DNA from: Trichoderma breve
Taxonomy: Eukaryota > Ascomycota > Sordariomycetes > Hypocreales > Hypocreaceae
Direction: 5' to 3'
Length of the DNA: 64,000 bases
NCBI RefSeq assembly: GCF_028502605.1
Contig: NC_079234.1
Span: 1,302,001 to 1,366,000 of the forward strand
Of this stretch, positions 11,551 to 22,844 are shown piece by piece (within the stretch, counting starts at the first letter, position 1; every line of letters starts with the position of its first letter). The notes under the pieces were generated by a model. It was not told the DNA's origin. It worked only from the letters and a program-made list of their open reading frames with translations, and did not search any database. Both the position numbers and the translations under genes were made by a program.

Positions 11551-14367
11551 ATGAGTCCAAACACCAGCGGGGGTAAGAATGGCGAGAGGAAACGATCCGC
11601 CCCCTCAGATGATGCTGCTCCTCAGCAGACATTTTTCAAGCGTCAAAGAACAGCACTAGCTTGTAACAGTTGCCGGTAATAGAACACCCTATCTTTGATG
11701 CCATGTTCCTATGTGAAGATGAAACACTCAACTTAAATGAATTGAGAGACCGAAATCATCATACGGGATATGGCTGAAATAAATAGTTTGCTGACCTTAT
11801 ACTGCATATAGTTCCCGAAAAACACGGGTATGTACCGGGTAATAGTATCATACTATCATTCGATTTGTCTGACCATCATTCAGTGTGACGGATCGCGTCC
11901 CCGGTGCACAATGTGTGTCGAGATGGGCCTAGAGTGCTTCTATCAGCAGCCAGCAGGGGCGCCGGGGAAACAGTATGACTCGGGTTCTCTTTGTTCTTCA
12001 CGTTGCCTTGCTATCTCATGGCCTTATCATTGCATACTGACTCCACTTTGATCTAGATACTCTACAGAGCTCGAGGGAAGGCTGCACTCTATTGAAGAGA
12101 CTCTACGTCTACTGGTGGGGAGACAAGAAGCAGCTGCCCCCCCTTCATTAAACGCTAGAAGTGTACTGGATTCAGAAGATGCCGAAGAGTCAATTAGAGA
12201 TGACTCTCAAGCTCAAATCCAATTTGAAGACACGGTGGACGGAATGGGGGCCATTACCTTTGCAGATGAACAGGAATCTGGTTTCTTCGGTAACGCCATC
12301 TCATTGTCTGCCGATTGCGCATTTCTAATGTTTTTTGAACACAGGACCTTCTTCCAACATTGCCTTCATTGGACAGATCACACACGCCATGGCTACCGCT
12401 GCAAACGCGGACCCCACACGAGCTCTCCCAGTTGATGCAAGGATGGAGGGTGCAATGATGAGCATCTCTCGACCAGCATCACCAATCGCCGGAGCACAAA
12501 GTCTAGACCATAGTCTTTCGGCGGCAGTGGATGTTTACAGCCTTCCACCCGAAGCAGACATGTTACACCTTATCCGACTATTCTTTGCCGACACAGGGAT
12601 GCTATTTCCATACGTGCACGAGGGCTCTCTGCTGGAGGAGTTTGCTGCGGCAAAACAAAACAATTTCACATCAATCAGGCGCTCATGGTTATGCCTATTA
12701 AACATGATCCTAGCGTTTGCCACTTGTGTCAGCGCCCGACCCGACTTGCCTGTCGAACGAAATGCGGCAGAGTCAGATGTCTTCTTCAAGCGCGCCCAAG
12801 CTTTGTCTGGAAAGATGGCATTCAGAACGGCAAATGTCGAGATAGGTAAGGAAGATTGGATCAAACAGTGGCATCAATTAACGCATTATAGTTCAATATC
12901 TATTGTTGATGACGCAATTCCTTCAAGGAACACAGCGCTCTGCTCAAACATGGAATCTGCATGGGCTCACAGTAAAAGCGGCACTCCAGTTGGGGCTCCA
13001 TACCTCTAGTTCGTACACCAAATTTACGCCTCTTGAGCGAGAGATAAGGAAACGCACTTGGTATGGCTGTGTAGTTCTTGATCGGTGAGTGGCTAGATTA
13101 TCTTTAAAGGTACCATACATATCAACTCATCATACATCTAGGACGCTGAGCATGACATTTGGTCGTCCCCCAGCGATACCAGTTGAGTACGTTCAGATGG
13201 CACTTCCTTTAGATGTCGAATTTGATGGAATCAATGCCGTCACTGGCCCACACATGGAAATGCTGGGCAGCCCATCAACAGTATCATTTTATATCTTCAC
13301 AATGTGAGAGCCTCTTATCCAATGTTATAAGCTTTCTTTTTTGCTAATGATAGCACAGAAAGCTCTACTCGATCCTAGGTGATGTAATTGCCGACCAATA
13401 TGGCCAAAATCTCGGTTGTGCTCCACAGCCCTCAATCTCTCTGATGCTTGAGAGCGTAATCAGGTTGGAGAGTAAGCTACTGCAATGGAGACGCGATCTG
13501 CCGTTGCAGCTCAGGGCCCGACCGTGGGACGATACACTATCTGAATCTACTCAGAACATAATTTTTGATCGTCTCTCGATCATCCTCTCACTGCGCTATC
13601 TTAATACTCGAATTCTGCTCCACCGGCAAGTCCTGGCAAGATTTTTAGAGCAGATCAACAACGGCGATAGAAACTCTGAAGAGGGGCTTTTCTTACGTCA
13701 ATTTGGACATGGAAGCCTTCACGTCTGCTTAGAATCTGCTTCTGAAATCATCTCTATTGTTCACAAGATGGGAAAGAAGCCGTCTCTTCTTGGAGCTTGG
13801 TGGTTCTCAACCTACTATAGTAAGTTGTAGTTGTACTACGAATGACGAAGCGAAATTAGTACTAACCAATTTAGCTTTCAACGCTGCTCTTGCGGTGTTT
13901 TCTGGTCTTTTGATTCAGGCGAATGGAATAGCAGGCCCTATGACTGCTGGATTGGAGACCGAAGACCTTCGGACAAGCTTGTATCTAGCCGTCGAGGCAC
14001 TGCAAAATCTTGGTGGCGGCGCGCGACTAGTACAGAGATGCCGTAAATATCTCGAAACACTCGTGCGGGTCGCTGCAACAACAAAAGGTAAATTTCTAAT
14101 TCCATTTTTACATACTCGTAGTCACTTACAACGATTTCAGGTGGAGGCAATGCTCAAGCAAATTGGTTCAACATTCTCCAGCCGGGCGAGTTGGACTCTT
14201 CTCAAATGCCAGGCTTCCCCTCCGCACCGTCTCGCTCTGACACGGAATTATCTCCTCTTGGATTAGATCTTGGAGAATTTTTGACTGAGGATAATCTTGA
14301 ATTTCTTACTGGGCTCATGGATTCATCGCAACAGGTTGTAATGGAGGTTCCTATACAAAGTTATTGA
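11551..14367 (+). CDS. Zn2Cys6 fungal transcription factor, likely cluster regulator
   Basis: A nuclear DNA-binding activator or repressor of 739 residues from ten exons: 11551-11675, 11812-11827, 11884-11972, 12057-12289, 12345-12845, 12892-13084, 13142-13303, 13359-13819, 13875-14087 and 14141-14367. The zinc cluster has Cys38, 41, 48, 55, 58 and 65 (C-x2-C-x6-C-x6-C-x2-C-x6-C) with the basic run RSRKTR encoded by a 16-nt microexon. A short linker and coil (ELEGRLHSIEETLRLL) follow, then a Fungal_trans domain with YLLLMTQFLQGTQRS, AALQLGLH, RKRTWYGCVVLDR and FGRPPAIP. The acidic C-terminus (about residues 690-730) could activate transcription. Its position in the middle of the catabolic genes, and a cluster motif in its own promoter, make it the prime candidate regulator. 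Confidence 0.9.
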
Positions 14368-14537
14368 CCAAAGAGGAAGGGCTTGATCAATGCGGGGAAG
14401 CATATGGGATTTTGTCGTCGACTACCTACACAGGGTAGGAATAATGATACCATGAAAGCAATAGCAATGCCATAATATTAAATCTATCTCTAATCCCACC
14501 TTCACTAACAATGCTGAACAAATGAAGTGATTCATGT

Positions 14538-15888
14538 TCATTGGGGCAATCTCAATACCGCCCTGCCTTTTACCTGGAATTTTGCCAATTTACCCATCAC
14601 ATCATTGATATCGTTAAAATCGTACACCTCGATTTGTGGCTTTATCTTTCCTTCAGCAGTCAGTTTTAAGAGTTCTTGAACATCGCTTTCCGTGCCGACG
14701 GATGTTCCCACAATTTTCAAGCCTAAATCCTCATCAGCATTCTTTGCTCACGCAAACATGCCTTCTCATGGGCAGCTTGGCTCACCTCGAACAATAATCT
14801 CAAAGGGTGAAATTGGAACGTGGAAGTCTAATCTTGGAATTCCAACGCATACCAAGACACCGAGATTTCTTAGCAGCTTCGGCACAGATTCGTAGGCTTT
14901 CTCGGAACCAGCAGTCACCATGACTGCGTGAGCTCCAATCCCACCTGTCAATCCCTTGACGGTTTGCTCCACCTGAATAAGTCAGTATATAATTCGTACA
15001 GTATGCGAATTTTAAACAGTACACACGTCTTGCTTCAAAAAGTCCACGAATTCAGTGGCACCGCTTGTCATGCAAACATCAGCTTTATCGCCACTGTCGA
15101 CGGCGATGACACGATATCCAGAGACACTAGCAACTTGAACAGCAAGATGGCCAAGGCCACCACCTGCTCCTAGGATGACGATTGAGTCCCCTTTTGTGAT
15201 GAATTTGGAAGCCTGTGTAACTCCTGCGTATACGGTGACCCCAGCTGCATTATTGTATCAGCCACTTAGACTCCATTCATGTATACCACTAGACGCAGTG
15301 AAGCTTACCACAAAGCAATGGAGCTACTATTTCTGGCTCTAAGCCCTCGGGGACAATAGTTGTGTATTTCAGCGGTGAAACAACATATTGCTGAAAAGTC
15401 CCTGGTACATTCTAGTGTGTCTGTCAACATTGGTTCAACGTTTGATTCAGATAACAGGGCGAACTTACTCTCCCAGAATTGCTCTGATGTGGGCAGTGCA
15501 CGTATCTCACTTTGCAGGTCTCACACTCTCCGCAGGCACTATAGACCCATTTTACGCCCACCAACTTCCCCATTACATCGCTTGATACACCCTTGCCAAC
15601 TAATGCATATTGATTAGCACAATATGGACTTTTTAGGCAAAATTTATTATTGATGTACTCACGTTTGACAACACGCCCCACGCCCTCGTGCCCCGCGATG
15701 TTCGTCTCCATGGGTGTTTCTCCATAGATGCTGTGCACATCAGAATGGCAGAAACCAGAGCATTCTAATTTCACCAGAACCTCTCCCTCTGATGGTTCAG
15801 GAATAAGAATGTCATTTCTTAGTGTAAGAGTCGCGCCATGATGGGGATGGTCCAGCCAGGCCGCAGTTTGTGTGTTGGTCAATAACAT
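14538..15888 (-). CDS. Zinc-dependent alcohol dehydrogenase
   Basis: This medium-chain dehydrogenase interconverts alcohols and aldehydes with NAD(P). Six exons, 15888-15663, 15599-15469, 15411-15309, 15244-15027, 14972-14786 and 14722-14538, give 349 residues. The catalytic zinc site is visible as CSGFCHSD (Cys47) and GHEGVG (His67). The structural zinc has Cys98, 101, 104 and 111 (SACGECETCKVRYVHC). The nucleotide fold has VILGAGGGLGHLAVQ. It resembles fungal ADH1-type enzymes. Beside the aldehyde dehydrogenase it could form a benzyl-alcohol to benzoate pair; that pairing is inferred. A cluster motif lies 255 bp upstream of its start. Confidence 0.9.
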
Positions 15889-16886
15889 AATTACAGTTAG
15901 ATTGGTAGCGTGCTGACAAGATCTGACAGGGAGACAATGGCGAGCAAGACAGCTAAAATCGAGTTATGACATGCCGCCTAAAAAGGTCAACCCAACGTTC
16001 CCTGAACTAGCCATTGCTGGTATACGTCGGAGATGGACTTGTGAGAACTCAATAATTCCGATGGCTGAGCTAGCTCGGAACGAACCAGAGGGGGGATCCC
16101 GCCCGACAGACCCGGCGCGTGTGACCTGGAGTTTGAGCAGCGTTCCGATATATCCCCAGAAATGAAATTGGAAAACATACTCCGCAAGTAGCGAACGGGA
16201 AGCAAATTTCCAAACAACAAGTCTCGTAGTAAAGTAGCCAGCCAGTGATATGAAGTGTTCGTAGTTGTGAACCGTCGCTGTTAACAAGAGTTTGGATACT
16301 TTAACAGTAGTCGTATGGCTTAAATTAGGCGCTAAGGGGGTGTAATGAGTAGCAGGAGACTGCACTTTGTAGGGCGTCTTGGATATTATAATCACTATCT
16401 TGTTGTTATCTTTCTGGTACTGTTTTTGAGTTTATTGAATCTGTTCTCTTTGTAAGCGCCGATGTCTTACAACGGTGCCTTTGAAGCTGTCTATTGGCAA
16501 CTCCAGTTAACAACAGAGCAGGTGGAGAAGTCACAACAGGATTCGACTTCTAGAAGCGACTAATAATTGACTGTGAGCACTCAATAACATTATCTAAATA
16601 CAATTCTTAATAATACAAGCATCATTGTGTTCGCATTTGGAATATCCATGGGCTAGGATGTCCTTTTGTTGTCTTTTATTGAACCAACAAAGGTTCCTCG
16701 TGAACAACTTGGTTGCGTTTCCTTCCTGTTTGGGCCTAAAAATGTTGATCCCACGCTGGTGCCTACTGGCTGAGATTTTGACTCACGACAACTTTGACAA
16801 CAGCATCTCAAGTCCAAGTATTTAAGTTTCCTGGATAACCAATCTCACATCAATCTACACAATTACTAGTAACCGTGTCTAACAAA
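15889..16886. other. Divergent promoter, alcohol dehydrogenase / methyltransferase
   Basis: A 998-bp spacer with the cluster motif (16144-16158) on the dehydrogenase side. A 143-codon minus-strand frame (15964-16395) covers the motif and has no recognisable domain, so it is not called. Confidence 0.5.
16144..16158 (-). promoter_or_regulatory. Candidate cluster operator, copy 5
   Basis: Read on the minus strand it is TGGGGATATATCGGA, an exact fit to YGGGGAWRNWWCGGA, 255 bp upstream of the alcohol dehydrogenase and 728 bp from the methyltransferase. Confidence 0.6.
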
Positions 16887-17827
16887 ATGAGTCCCCCAAA
16901 TGGAGAAAATCCATACGAAACCTACGATCTTGACTCGGGGTTAAAGCTGCTGCGCGAGTACAGCGGAATTCCAGATGAGGATGTCAAGAACCATGTTGAG
17001 TTGATTGTAAATTTGGCGTCAACTTCCAACAAGTTATAACTTTAGCTAACATTGGAACAGAAAGAAAAAGCTATGGAAGTGGTAAATAATCTCATACCAA
17101 TCGCAATCTCTCCCTTACCACATATACTGACTTGTCGCAGCGACATTACCCCTGTATTAGACGGTACCGTTTCCTGGATCTGATCATGATGAATACAGAA
17201 GTTTATCAAGAAGTTCTGGAGCGAGTGAAAAATGGCGAGAAATTTATGGATCTGGGCTGTTGCTTTGGCCAAGAGATCCGTAAACTTGTCCATGATGGCG
17301 CACCTTCTGCCAACACATATGGCTCTGATCTTTGGGGTGAATACCTCTCTATGGGCTATGAGCTTTTCAAGGATAAAGATCGACTCCAGACTACATTCAT
17401 AGCAGCGGATATCTTTGACAATTCTTCGCCGCTTGCGAAGCTATCCGGACAAATGAACATCATTTATGTGGGCGATTTCTTTCACCTGTTCAATCTTGAA
17501 GAACAAGAAGAAATTGCTACAAGAATCGTTCATTTACTAGCTCCACAATCGGGCTCATTGGTTATTGGAAGACAATCAGGCGGTGAGACTGCGATAGAAT
17601 ATTCGCGAGCTGGCGATGTGAGTGGGAGAAAGCAATTTCAGCACAACCCTCAGAGCTGGAAGGGGCTATGGGACCGTGTTGGAGATAAAACTGGAAGCAA
17701 GTGGTCAGCAGATGTAGAACTCTGCCAAGAGTTCAAGTTCAACCCGTCTGTGACAGTCGATACATCAAGCGAAGTTCAACGGCTTATAAACGCAAAGGGG
17801 TTGAGATTTACTATTAGGAGGCTCTAA
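16887..17827 (+). CDS. SAM-dependent methyltransferase
   Basis: Exons 16887-17006, 17061-17081 (only 21 nt) and 17141-17827 give 275 residues. The nucleotide-binding motif I is KFMDLGCCFGQEIRKL at about residues 81-96, followed by the acidic post-motif TYGSDLWGEY and AADIFD. The segment HYPCIRRYRFLDL is a hallmark of a fungal family of small methyltransferases often placed beside secondary-metabolite or catabolic genes. The acceptor is unknown; O-methylation of a phenolic intermediate is one guess. It is divergent from the alcohol dehydrogenase, but its start is far from the shared motif, so co-regulation is uncertain. Confidence 0.85.
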
Positions 17828-18074
17828 AGGAATTTTAAGAAGATATAACTGAAATGGTATATGGTTGTTATTCAAGCTAATGGATTAGGGGTATGTCTAG
17901 GTTCAAATATGGGATTGTTGCACACTAGATGATCACTTCCATCAAGGCATAGCTTTAGACTCTACCACCAAGCTGATTTCACCCCATGGCGCGAAAACCA
18001 CCAGTGGCTAGGCAATTGTATACCAAAGTAGAGGACAAGGAAATATGTGTGCCGTATTTGGTTCGGAGTTACCT

Positions 18075-19190
18075 TCAATATTGCGGATTCCACCACAGGT
18101 TTGTGGCGTGATGATCGGGAAATTGTTCTCCTGTATAGCATTTGCGAGTACAATATCGCACGACGATTTGTGGCCGCAGCCTGGGTGCCTTCTCTCTGGC
18201 TTGCTTTACCCATGGGTGATCTTCGTTGGGCAAATACTCAAGCATTGAGAAATAAAAACATTCTTCCAGCTGAGGCGTCCATGCCGAGGACGGATCTGCA
18301 CCCAGGATATCGTCGTAACGTTCCGATTCTCGTGCGTAGTGCCACAGATTAGCCATGATGATCCAGTCAGCTTGTCTCGTCCATGTATCCACTGCTTTGC
18401 GGAATCGAGAGCTCAAGAATAACTCGAACAGTGTTTGCACGGCCGGTTCCTCATCCAGTGCATTTTCCTTAAATAAAGTGTAGAATTGCCTCAAGCGAGC
18501 TTCGTCGTCAAAATCAACCAGTTGGACAGGCGCATCGCCTAGTAATCCGAACAAGCCAGAATCCAGAGCTGCTTCCGCGGTGATATGCAGAGATACTGCG
18601 GCCATTGCTATGCCCAAGACTATCTTTTGCAGTTGGATGCATTCTGCATAACCCGCGATGTCACCTGAATCGCCACTGTCTGCTTGTTCATACATAATAC
18701 GAGGGTTTTCGGAAGCAGCATCGCCATCTAGCAGCGTCTTCAAATTAAAATCGTGAAGAACCTTTGCGACGATGCAAGGCTGCATCTTGTGCTCCTCGGC
18801 TCGCCATAAGAACATAACTACTACACTCGAGGTGGCGTCGATGGTTCCGTACATAACAAGGTCACATGTCCTTGTATAGTTGAGAAGCAGCGCATCTCTA
18901 TTCGGTTGCACCCATATCGACTCCAAGCTGTGAGGGTCCGGTGGCTCCCAAATTTGTCCGTGCTCTAGCACGACTTGGCGAGATTCTCTATTCACAAACG
19001 CGATGACGGGCTTCTGGGAGTTTTGATATGTTGAGCTTTTGGCCCAGCAAGCTTGACGAGATTCATTGCCATCGAGAAGGAGATAAGGAAAGTCTTCTTC
19101 AGCTATGCGATGTGGTAGGCAGTATTGCCAGATGTGCCGCCGGATTTCGGGAGGAAATTTCGAAAAGTAGTGGAATGAGTCGTTATTCAT
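18075..19190 (-). CDS. 2EXR-domain protein
   Basis: A single-exon 371-residue protein. It opens with FHYFSKFPPEIRRHIWQYCL at residues 6-25, the diagnostic start of the fungal 2EXR domain, followed by the second part (VNRESRQVVLEHG) near residue 65. The rest is acidic and has no other recognised domain. The family is large and expanded in filamentous ascomycetes. Its biochemical role is unknown, although it often accompanies HET-type genes. No signal peptide or membrane segment is seen. Confidence 0.8.
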   Translation of the reverse strand: MNNDSFHYFSKFPPEIRRHIWQYCLPHRIAEEDFPYLLLDGNESRQACWAKSSTYQNSQKPVIAFVNRESRQVVLEHGQIWEPPDPHSLESIWVQPNRDALLLNYTRTCDLVMYGTIDATSSVVVMFLWRAEEHKMQPCIVAKVLHDFNLKTLLDGDAASENPRIMYEQADSGDSGDIAGYAECIQLQKIVLGIAMAAVSLHITAEAALDSGLFGLLGDAPVQLVDFDDEARLRQFYTLFKENALDEEPAVQTLFELFLSSRFRKAVDTWTRQADWIIMANLWHYARESERYDDILGADPSSAWTPQLEECFYFSMLEYLPNEDHPWVKQAREKAPRLRPQIVVRYCTRKCYTGEQFPDHHATNLWWNPQY

Positions 19191-21319
19191 TTCGTATCTA
19201 GGTTATCGCAAAACGGGGCGTTTCCATGGAGAGGAAGAAGTTCGTGTTATTGACAGAGAGATTGCCTAATGCCTTGTGGTAAACAGCACAGCTCCTCAAC
19301 ATCATAAGCATATGGTTGATCACAAGCGCATTCCTGACATTATGGTGGTAAGTGCCGATTACCTGTAAGATCGAATCGTTGTGCTGCAAAAGTGCTCAGA
19401 ACAATTGACGCTAACGTGAGGAGACGCGGCTGAGGTAACCCGTGATATTTTGGTAGCACTATGGAATTAACCCATGTAGGTGATACAGCTGAGCATATCT
19501 TTCAGCATCCAATAGACAACTACTGGTCGTGCTTTGGCAATGCAATACTCTGATTTGCTGAGTCGATTGACAAATAGGAGAAACAAAGACATGTATAAGG
19601 TCTTCTGACTGATTGTCCTAGCAAAGAAAGAAGGCATTACCACCGTACACTTGTTGCGGCAGCATCTAAGAAACAATAGCAAAGGTATGCTGATGTGGTC
19701 TTCGATCTATTGCATGAAGTGCTTGGGTTGGCAACTAGCCCTCTTCCAATATTCTGCCACTAGAGAATCCGATGCTCCTCAAGAAGTATATTTACTTGCA
19801 TTACAAAGTCAGGTGTCTGCCACCAGAGGAACAGCCCATGTGAACTTCTCGTTCATCACGATTGTATAAATGGAAAAGACTTTTGCAAGACCTCTGTGTG
19901 CAAATAATAAAAAGCCTCCAGAGCTTGTATTGGTTGTCATTACCAAGATGACACCCATCAAATTATTTCTCTGTATCCTAGTCGTTCGCTCGGTACTCTT
20001 GTGATCCGTCGTCGGCCGGCCGTCGTGTACGTCGTTTCATCGATATTATTGATATCAGCATCAGTAAAGGTGTTGCAGTCGTCTTTTTGGATACTTCTAA
20101 GAGTAGATATATCAATGCTTTCTCGGGCAGGGAGCAGATACTGATATTTGAGTGGTAAAGTTATCAATAACAACCCGATGTAAAAGTAACTCTTTGTTGA
20201 TTTAGTTGGCAATGGACTATAGTCCAAACTGCTATCTCGACAAAGAGATACTCCTGTTGAATCCGATGTATGGCTCGTTCTTTGGTGATTGTATGAGAGG
20301 ATTCTTTCAATCCCCGATGAGCCACTGCAGGGCACAAGAAGACCGGGGGGTTACACCTGCTGTAATCCTAACGATCCTACTACTGCATAGTGCAAGAGGC
20401 CATTACGAAAGCGTCATATAAGCACTCCACATAATTTTTATCTCGCTCCCTAGCCCCTTTTCGGTTCATGATTCCACAGATAGTTTCATGCTAAGACAGC
20501 ACGACACTTGATCGGAGCAAGAATTCATATCGAGTCGACTTTGCAGCATCAATTGATTAGAAATGCGGATTCTCTACCGAGTGGGATATGGGGGATATGG
20601 AGCTGCAAATCTTATTGATGCCGTTCATTGCCTTCCGATTGAATCCATACGTGTTGTGTAAACTTCTCTAGTGATTCAATCCTATCCGTTCGTAGCAATA
20701 GGTGTTTACAACAATGCGTTTCTATCTTGTTCGTCGCATTTTCTTGCCATTTTTCGCCGTAGTTTTCTAGCCAATCAGACATTGTAACTCACTAAAACCC
20801 CCTAGACGGCGCAAGTTTTTGCGACGGCTGAAAGTGGCAAGGTTTCTGGTCTTCCACCAATAGAATCCGCTTCGCAAAAACTTACCTCGCGCTAGATTCT
20901 TTAGCAAACGAGTTGGCCTATAGAAAACTGGGCTGCAGACAATAGTCCAGTGACGTCGTACTACAGAGCTAAGCGCTATCCGTGTAAGTGAGTTGTAAGC
21001 CAAATATCGAAGGAATGGGCTTGTGGGCATTTCTCATCGATCCACAACAGTGACCGGAAACAGAAACAGCACGATATTCACCAATGTGCATTACGAAGCG
21101 CTTCCTGACAAATTCGAATAACATACCATTTTATTTCAATCTATCAATGGCAAAAGATGTATATATTGATGGAAATGTTGTCGTGGAAGTTGAAGTTTTG
21201 TTTCGATATCATCACACACACATACAACACATCTTAGAAAACACTCTACTACAACACCCTCAACAACTACAACAATTTCTTCACTTTTATCCTTCATCTC
21301 TTACTTCAAACATCCAAAA
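19191..21319. other. Gene-poor spacer (2.1 kb)
   Basis: No supported gene. Notable features are an inverted repeat (20813-20823 against 20873-20883) and CA/CT-rich DNA just before the peroxiredoxin-like gene, which looks like its 5' leader (21225-21319). Confidence 0.45.
20813..20883. repeat. Inverted repeat, 11-bp arms
   Basis: AAGTTTTTGCG (20813-20823) is the exact reverse complement of CGCAAAAACTT (20873-20883), with 49 bp between. Both arms are flanked on the outer side by CTAG within about 15 bp. It could be a decayed miniature element or a chance hairpin. Confidence 0.4.
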
Positions 21320-21967
21320 ATGGCTACCCTTGCTGCTCAGTTGTCCGCCACTCACCAAGGTGTTATCGACAACGCCCCTGCTCCTATCTACGCCGCCATC
21401 AAGGAGTCCATTGACGGGATCAAGTCCACCTTCGACAAGAGCGCTGCTATCCAGGCCGGAACAACTCTCCCCAGCTTTAAGCTTCCCAATGCCCTCGGCC
21501 AGGAGGTCACCAGCGAGAGCCTCCTCGCCAAGGGCCCCATCCTGATTACCTTTTACCGTGGTGACTGGTGCCCCTTCTGCAATCTGGCTCTGCGCTCTCT
21601 GCAAACGCACTTGGATGCCTTCAAGGCCAAGGGTGTCACCGTCGTTGCCATCTCTCCTGAACTTCCCAACACCTCTCTGACAACTACTGAGAAGAACGAG
21701 CTCAAGTTCGAGGTCTTGTCCGATGTTGGCAACAAGTTCGCTCGCCAGCTCGGCATCGTCTGGGACCAGCCCCAGGTTGTCCAGACTGTCTTGGACGCCT
21801 TTTCCGTTGACCTGAAGGCTCGCAATGGCGACGACTCAAGAGCTGTCCCTGTTCCCACCACTCTCCTAGTCGACACAAAGGGAGTTGTCAGGAACGTCCA
21901 CACCGACCCCGACTACATGCAGCGCCTCGAGCCCACCATCGCGCTCGAATGGGCTGATGCTTTGTAA
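21320..21967 (+). CDS. Peroxiredoxin-like (AhpC/TSA family) protein
   Basis: A thioredoxin-fold protein of 215 residues in one exon. TFYRGDWCPFCNLALRSLQ spans the active site with Cys84 and Cys87 in a CPFC arrangement, and VVAISPELPNTS and FEVLSDVGNKFARQLGI follow as in the AhpC/TSA group. The probable role is thiol-dependent reduction of peroxides in the cytosol. The codon pattern is strongly biased to C at third positions (GCC, CTC, AAG), unlike its neighbours, which suggests high expression. No signal peptide is seen. Confidence 0.87.
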   Translation: MATLAAQLSATHQGVIDNAPAPIYAAIKESIDGIKSTFDKSAAIQAGTTLPSFKLPNALGQEVTSESLLAKGPILITFYRGDWCPFCNLALRSLQTHLDAFKAKGVTVVAISPELPNTSLTTTEKNELKFEVLSDVGNKFARQLGIVWDQPQVVQTVLDAFSVDLKARNGDDSRAVPVPTTLLVDTKGVVRNVHTDPDYMQRLEPTIALEWADAL

Positions 21968-22405
21968 CTGAACATTCTACCCTGAGTCAGAAGATCGCAA
22001 GCACCGGATTTTTCTTTTTTCTCTGTGAGATCTTGGACCTAGCATCATTAGCCTCATAGATCATGTCTAAATCAAGTTTTGCATTTTTCTTGAATTCTTG
22101 CGCTTACCTGTCAAATTAATTGTGAAATGTACAAGTTCTCACTTTCCAGTACCGAGTTTATGCAAGCCAATTCTTGACTAATTACTTGTATGGAACAAAG
22201 TTTTTGAAGCAGCGACTTGATTGGCCAATGCGATAATATAGCTGTATACTGCGGAGTTTGGCAGATGCATACCCATACTATACATCGTAAGGACAATAGA
22301 TTATGGAGTTGCTTTTCTAAAAAAAACTCATTTATTTTATACAGCCATATGGCCGAGGTTCGCAATAAGTAACTAAAAGGAGGAGCGGAACTACAGCGCA
22401 TGACA

Positions 22406-22447
22406 CGACACAGCCCTAGCAATACGCCTAGCAATACGACTGTGTCG
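22406..22447. repeat. Hairpin enclosing two tandem 12-mers
   Basis: CGACACAG (22406-22413) and CTGTGTCG (22440-22447) are perfect inverted arms. Between them CCTAGCAATACG occurs twice head to tail (22415-22426 and 22427-22438). Confidence 0.6.
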
Positions 22448-22455
22448 CGAAGCCC

Positions 22456-22656
22456 GAATTAGGAAATTAATCTCTTATTGGCTGTTCATAGGTTTGGCGG
22501 TGCCGCTGTACCACATTAGGCAACAAGTCTCTCATTGGCTCACAGACTGCACCGCGGAGAATCAAGGAGTTTACAATATACAACAAGTATCAATTTGCGG
22601 AGTTTGTGTATAATGTCCTTCTCTTCCGAATTAGGCATCGAGTCTCTTATTCGCTG
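22456..22656 (+). repeat. Three dispersed 29-bp direct repeats in a promoter
   Basis: Copies at 22456-22484, 22513-22541 and 22628-22656 share an ATTAGG block followed by TCTCTTATTGGCT or a close variant. Start spacings are 57 and 115 bp, close to one and two units of 57. In two copies the ATTGGCT end is an inverted CCAAT box; the third reads ATTCGCT. Confidence 0.6.
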
Positions 22657-22844
22657 TCAAGGCCGTAGTCGAAAGCCAACGAGGTAATCAACAGAGGACA
22701 AGTCCGCCTCAACAGAATATAAAATGCCTGGAGTTGTTCTGGCATTCTTCATTCAAGAAACACAACGCAATCTCCTCAGTCTTCAAGTGCATTTCATTGT
22801 TCCTGCCAACCAATCTCTGCAATTTTTCAACTTCTTCTTACAAA

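Larger units (their letters stand above)
21968..22844. other. Spacer and repeat-rich promoter of the short-chain dehydrogenase
   Basis: 877 bp holding the peroxiredoxin 3' end, a compact hairpin with tandem 12-mers (22406-22447), three copies of a 29-bp repeat (22456-22656) and a probable leader. No gene is seen. Confidence 0.5.

Noticed and set aside
15964..16395. 143-codon frame in the alcohol dehydrogenase promoter
   Set aside because: It overlaps the candidate operator and promoter and has no domain or plausible composition.
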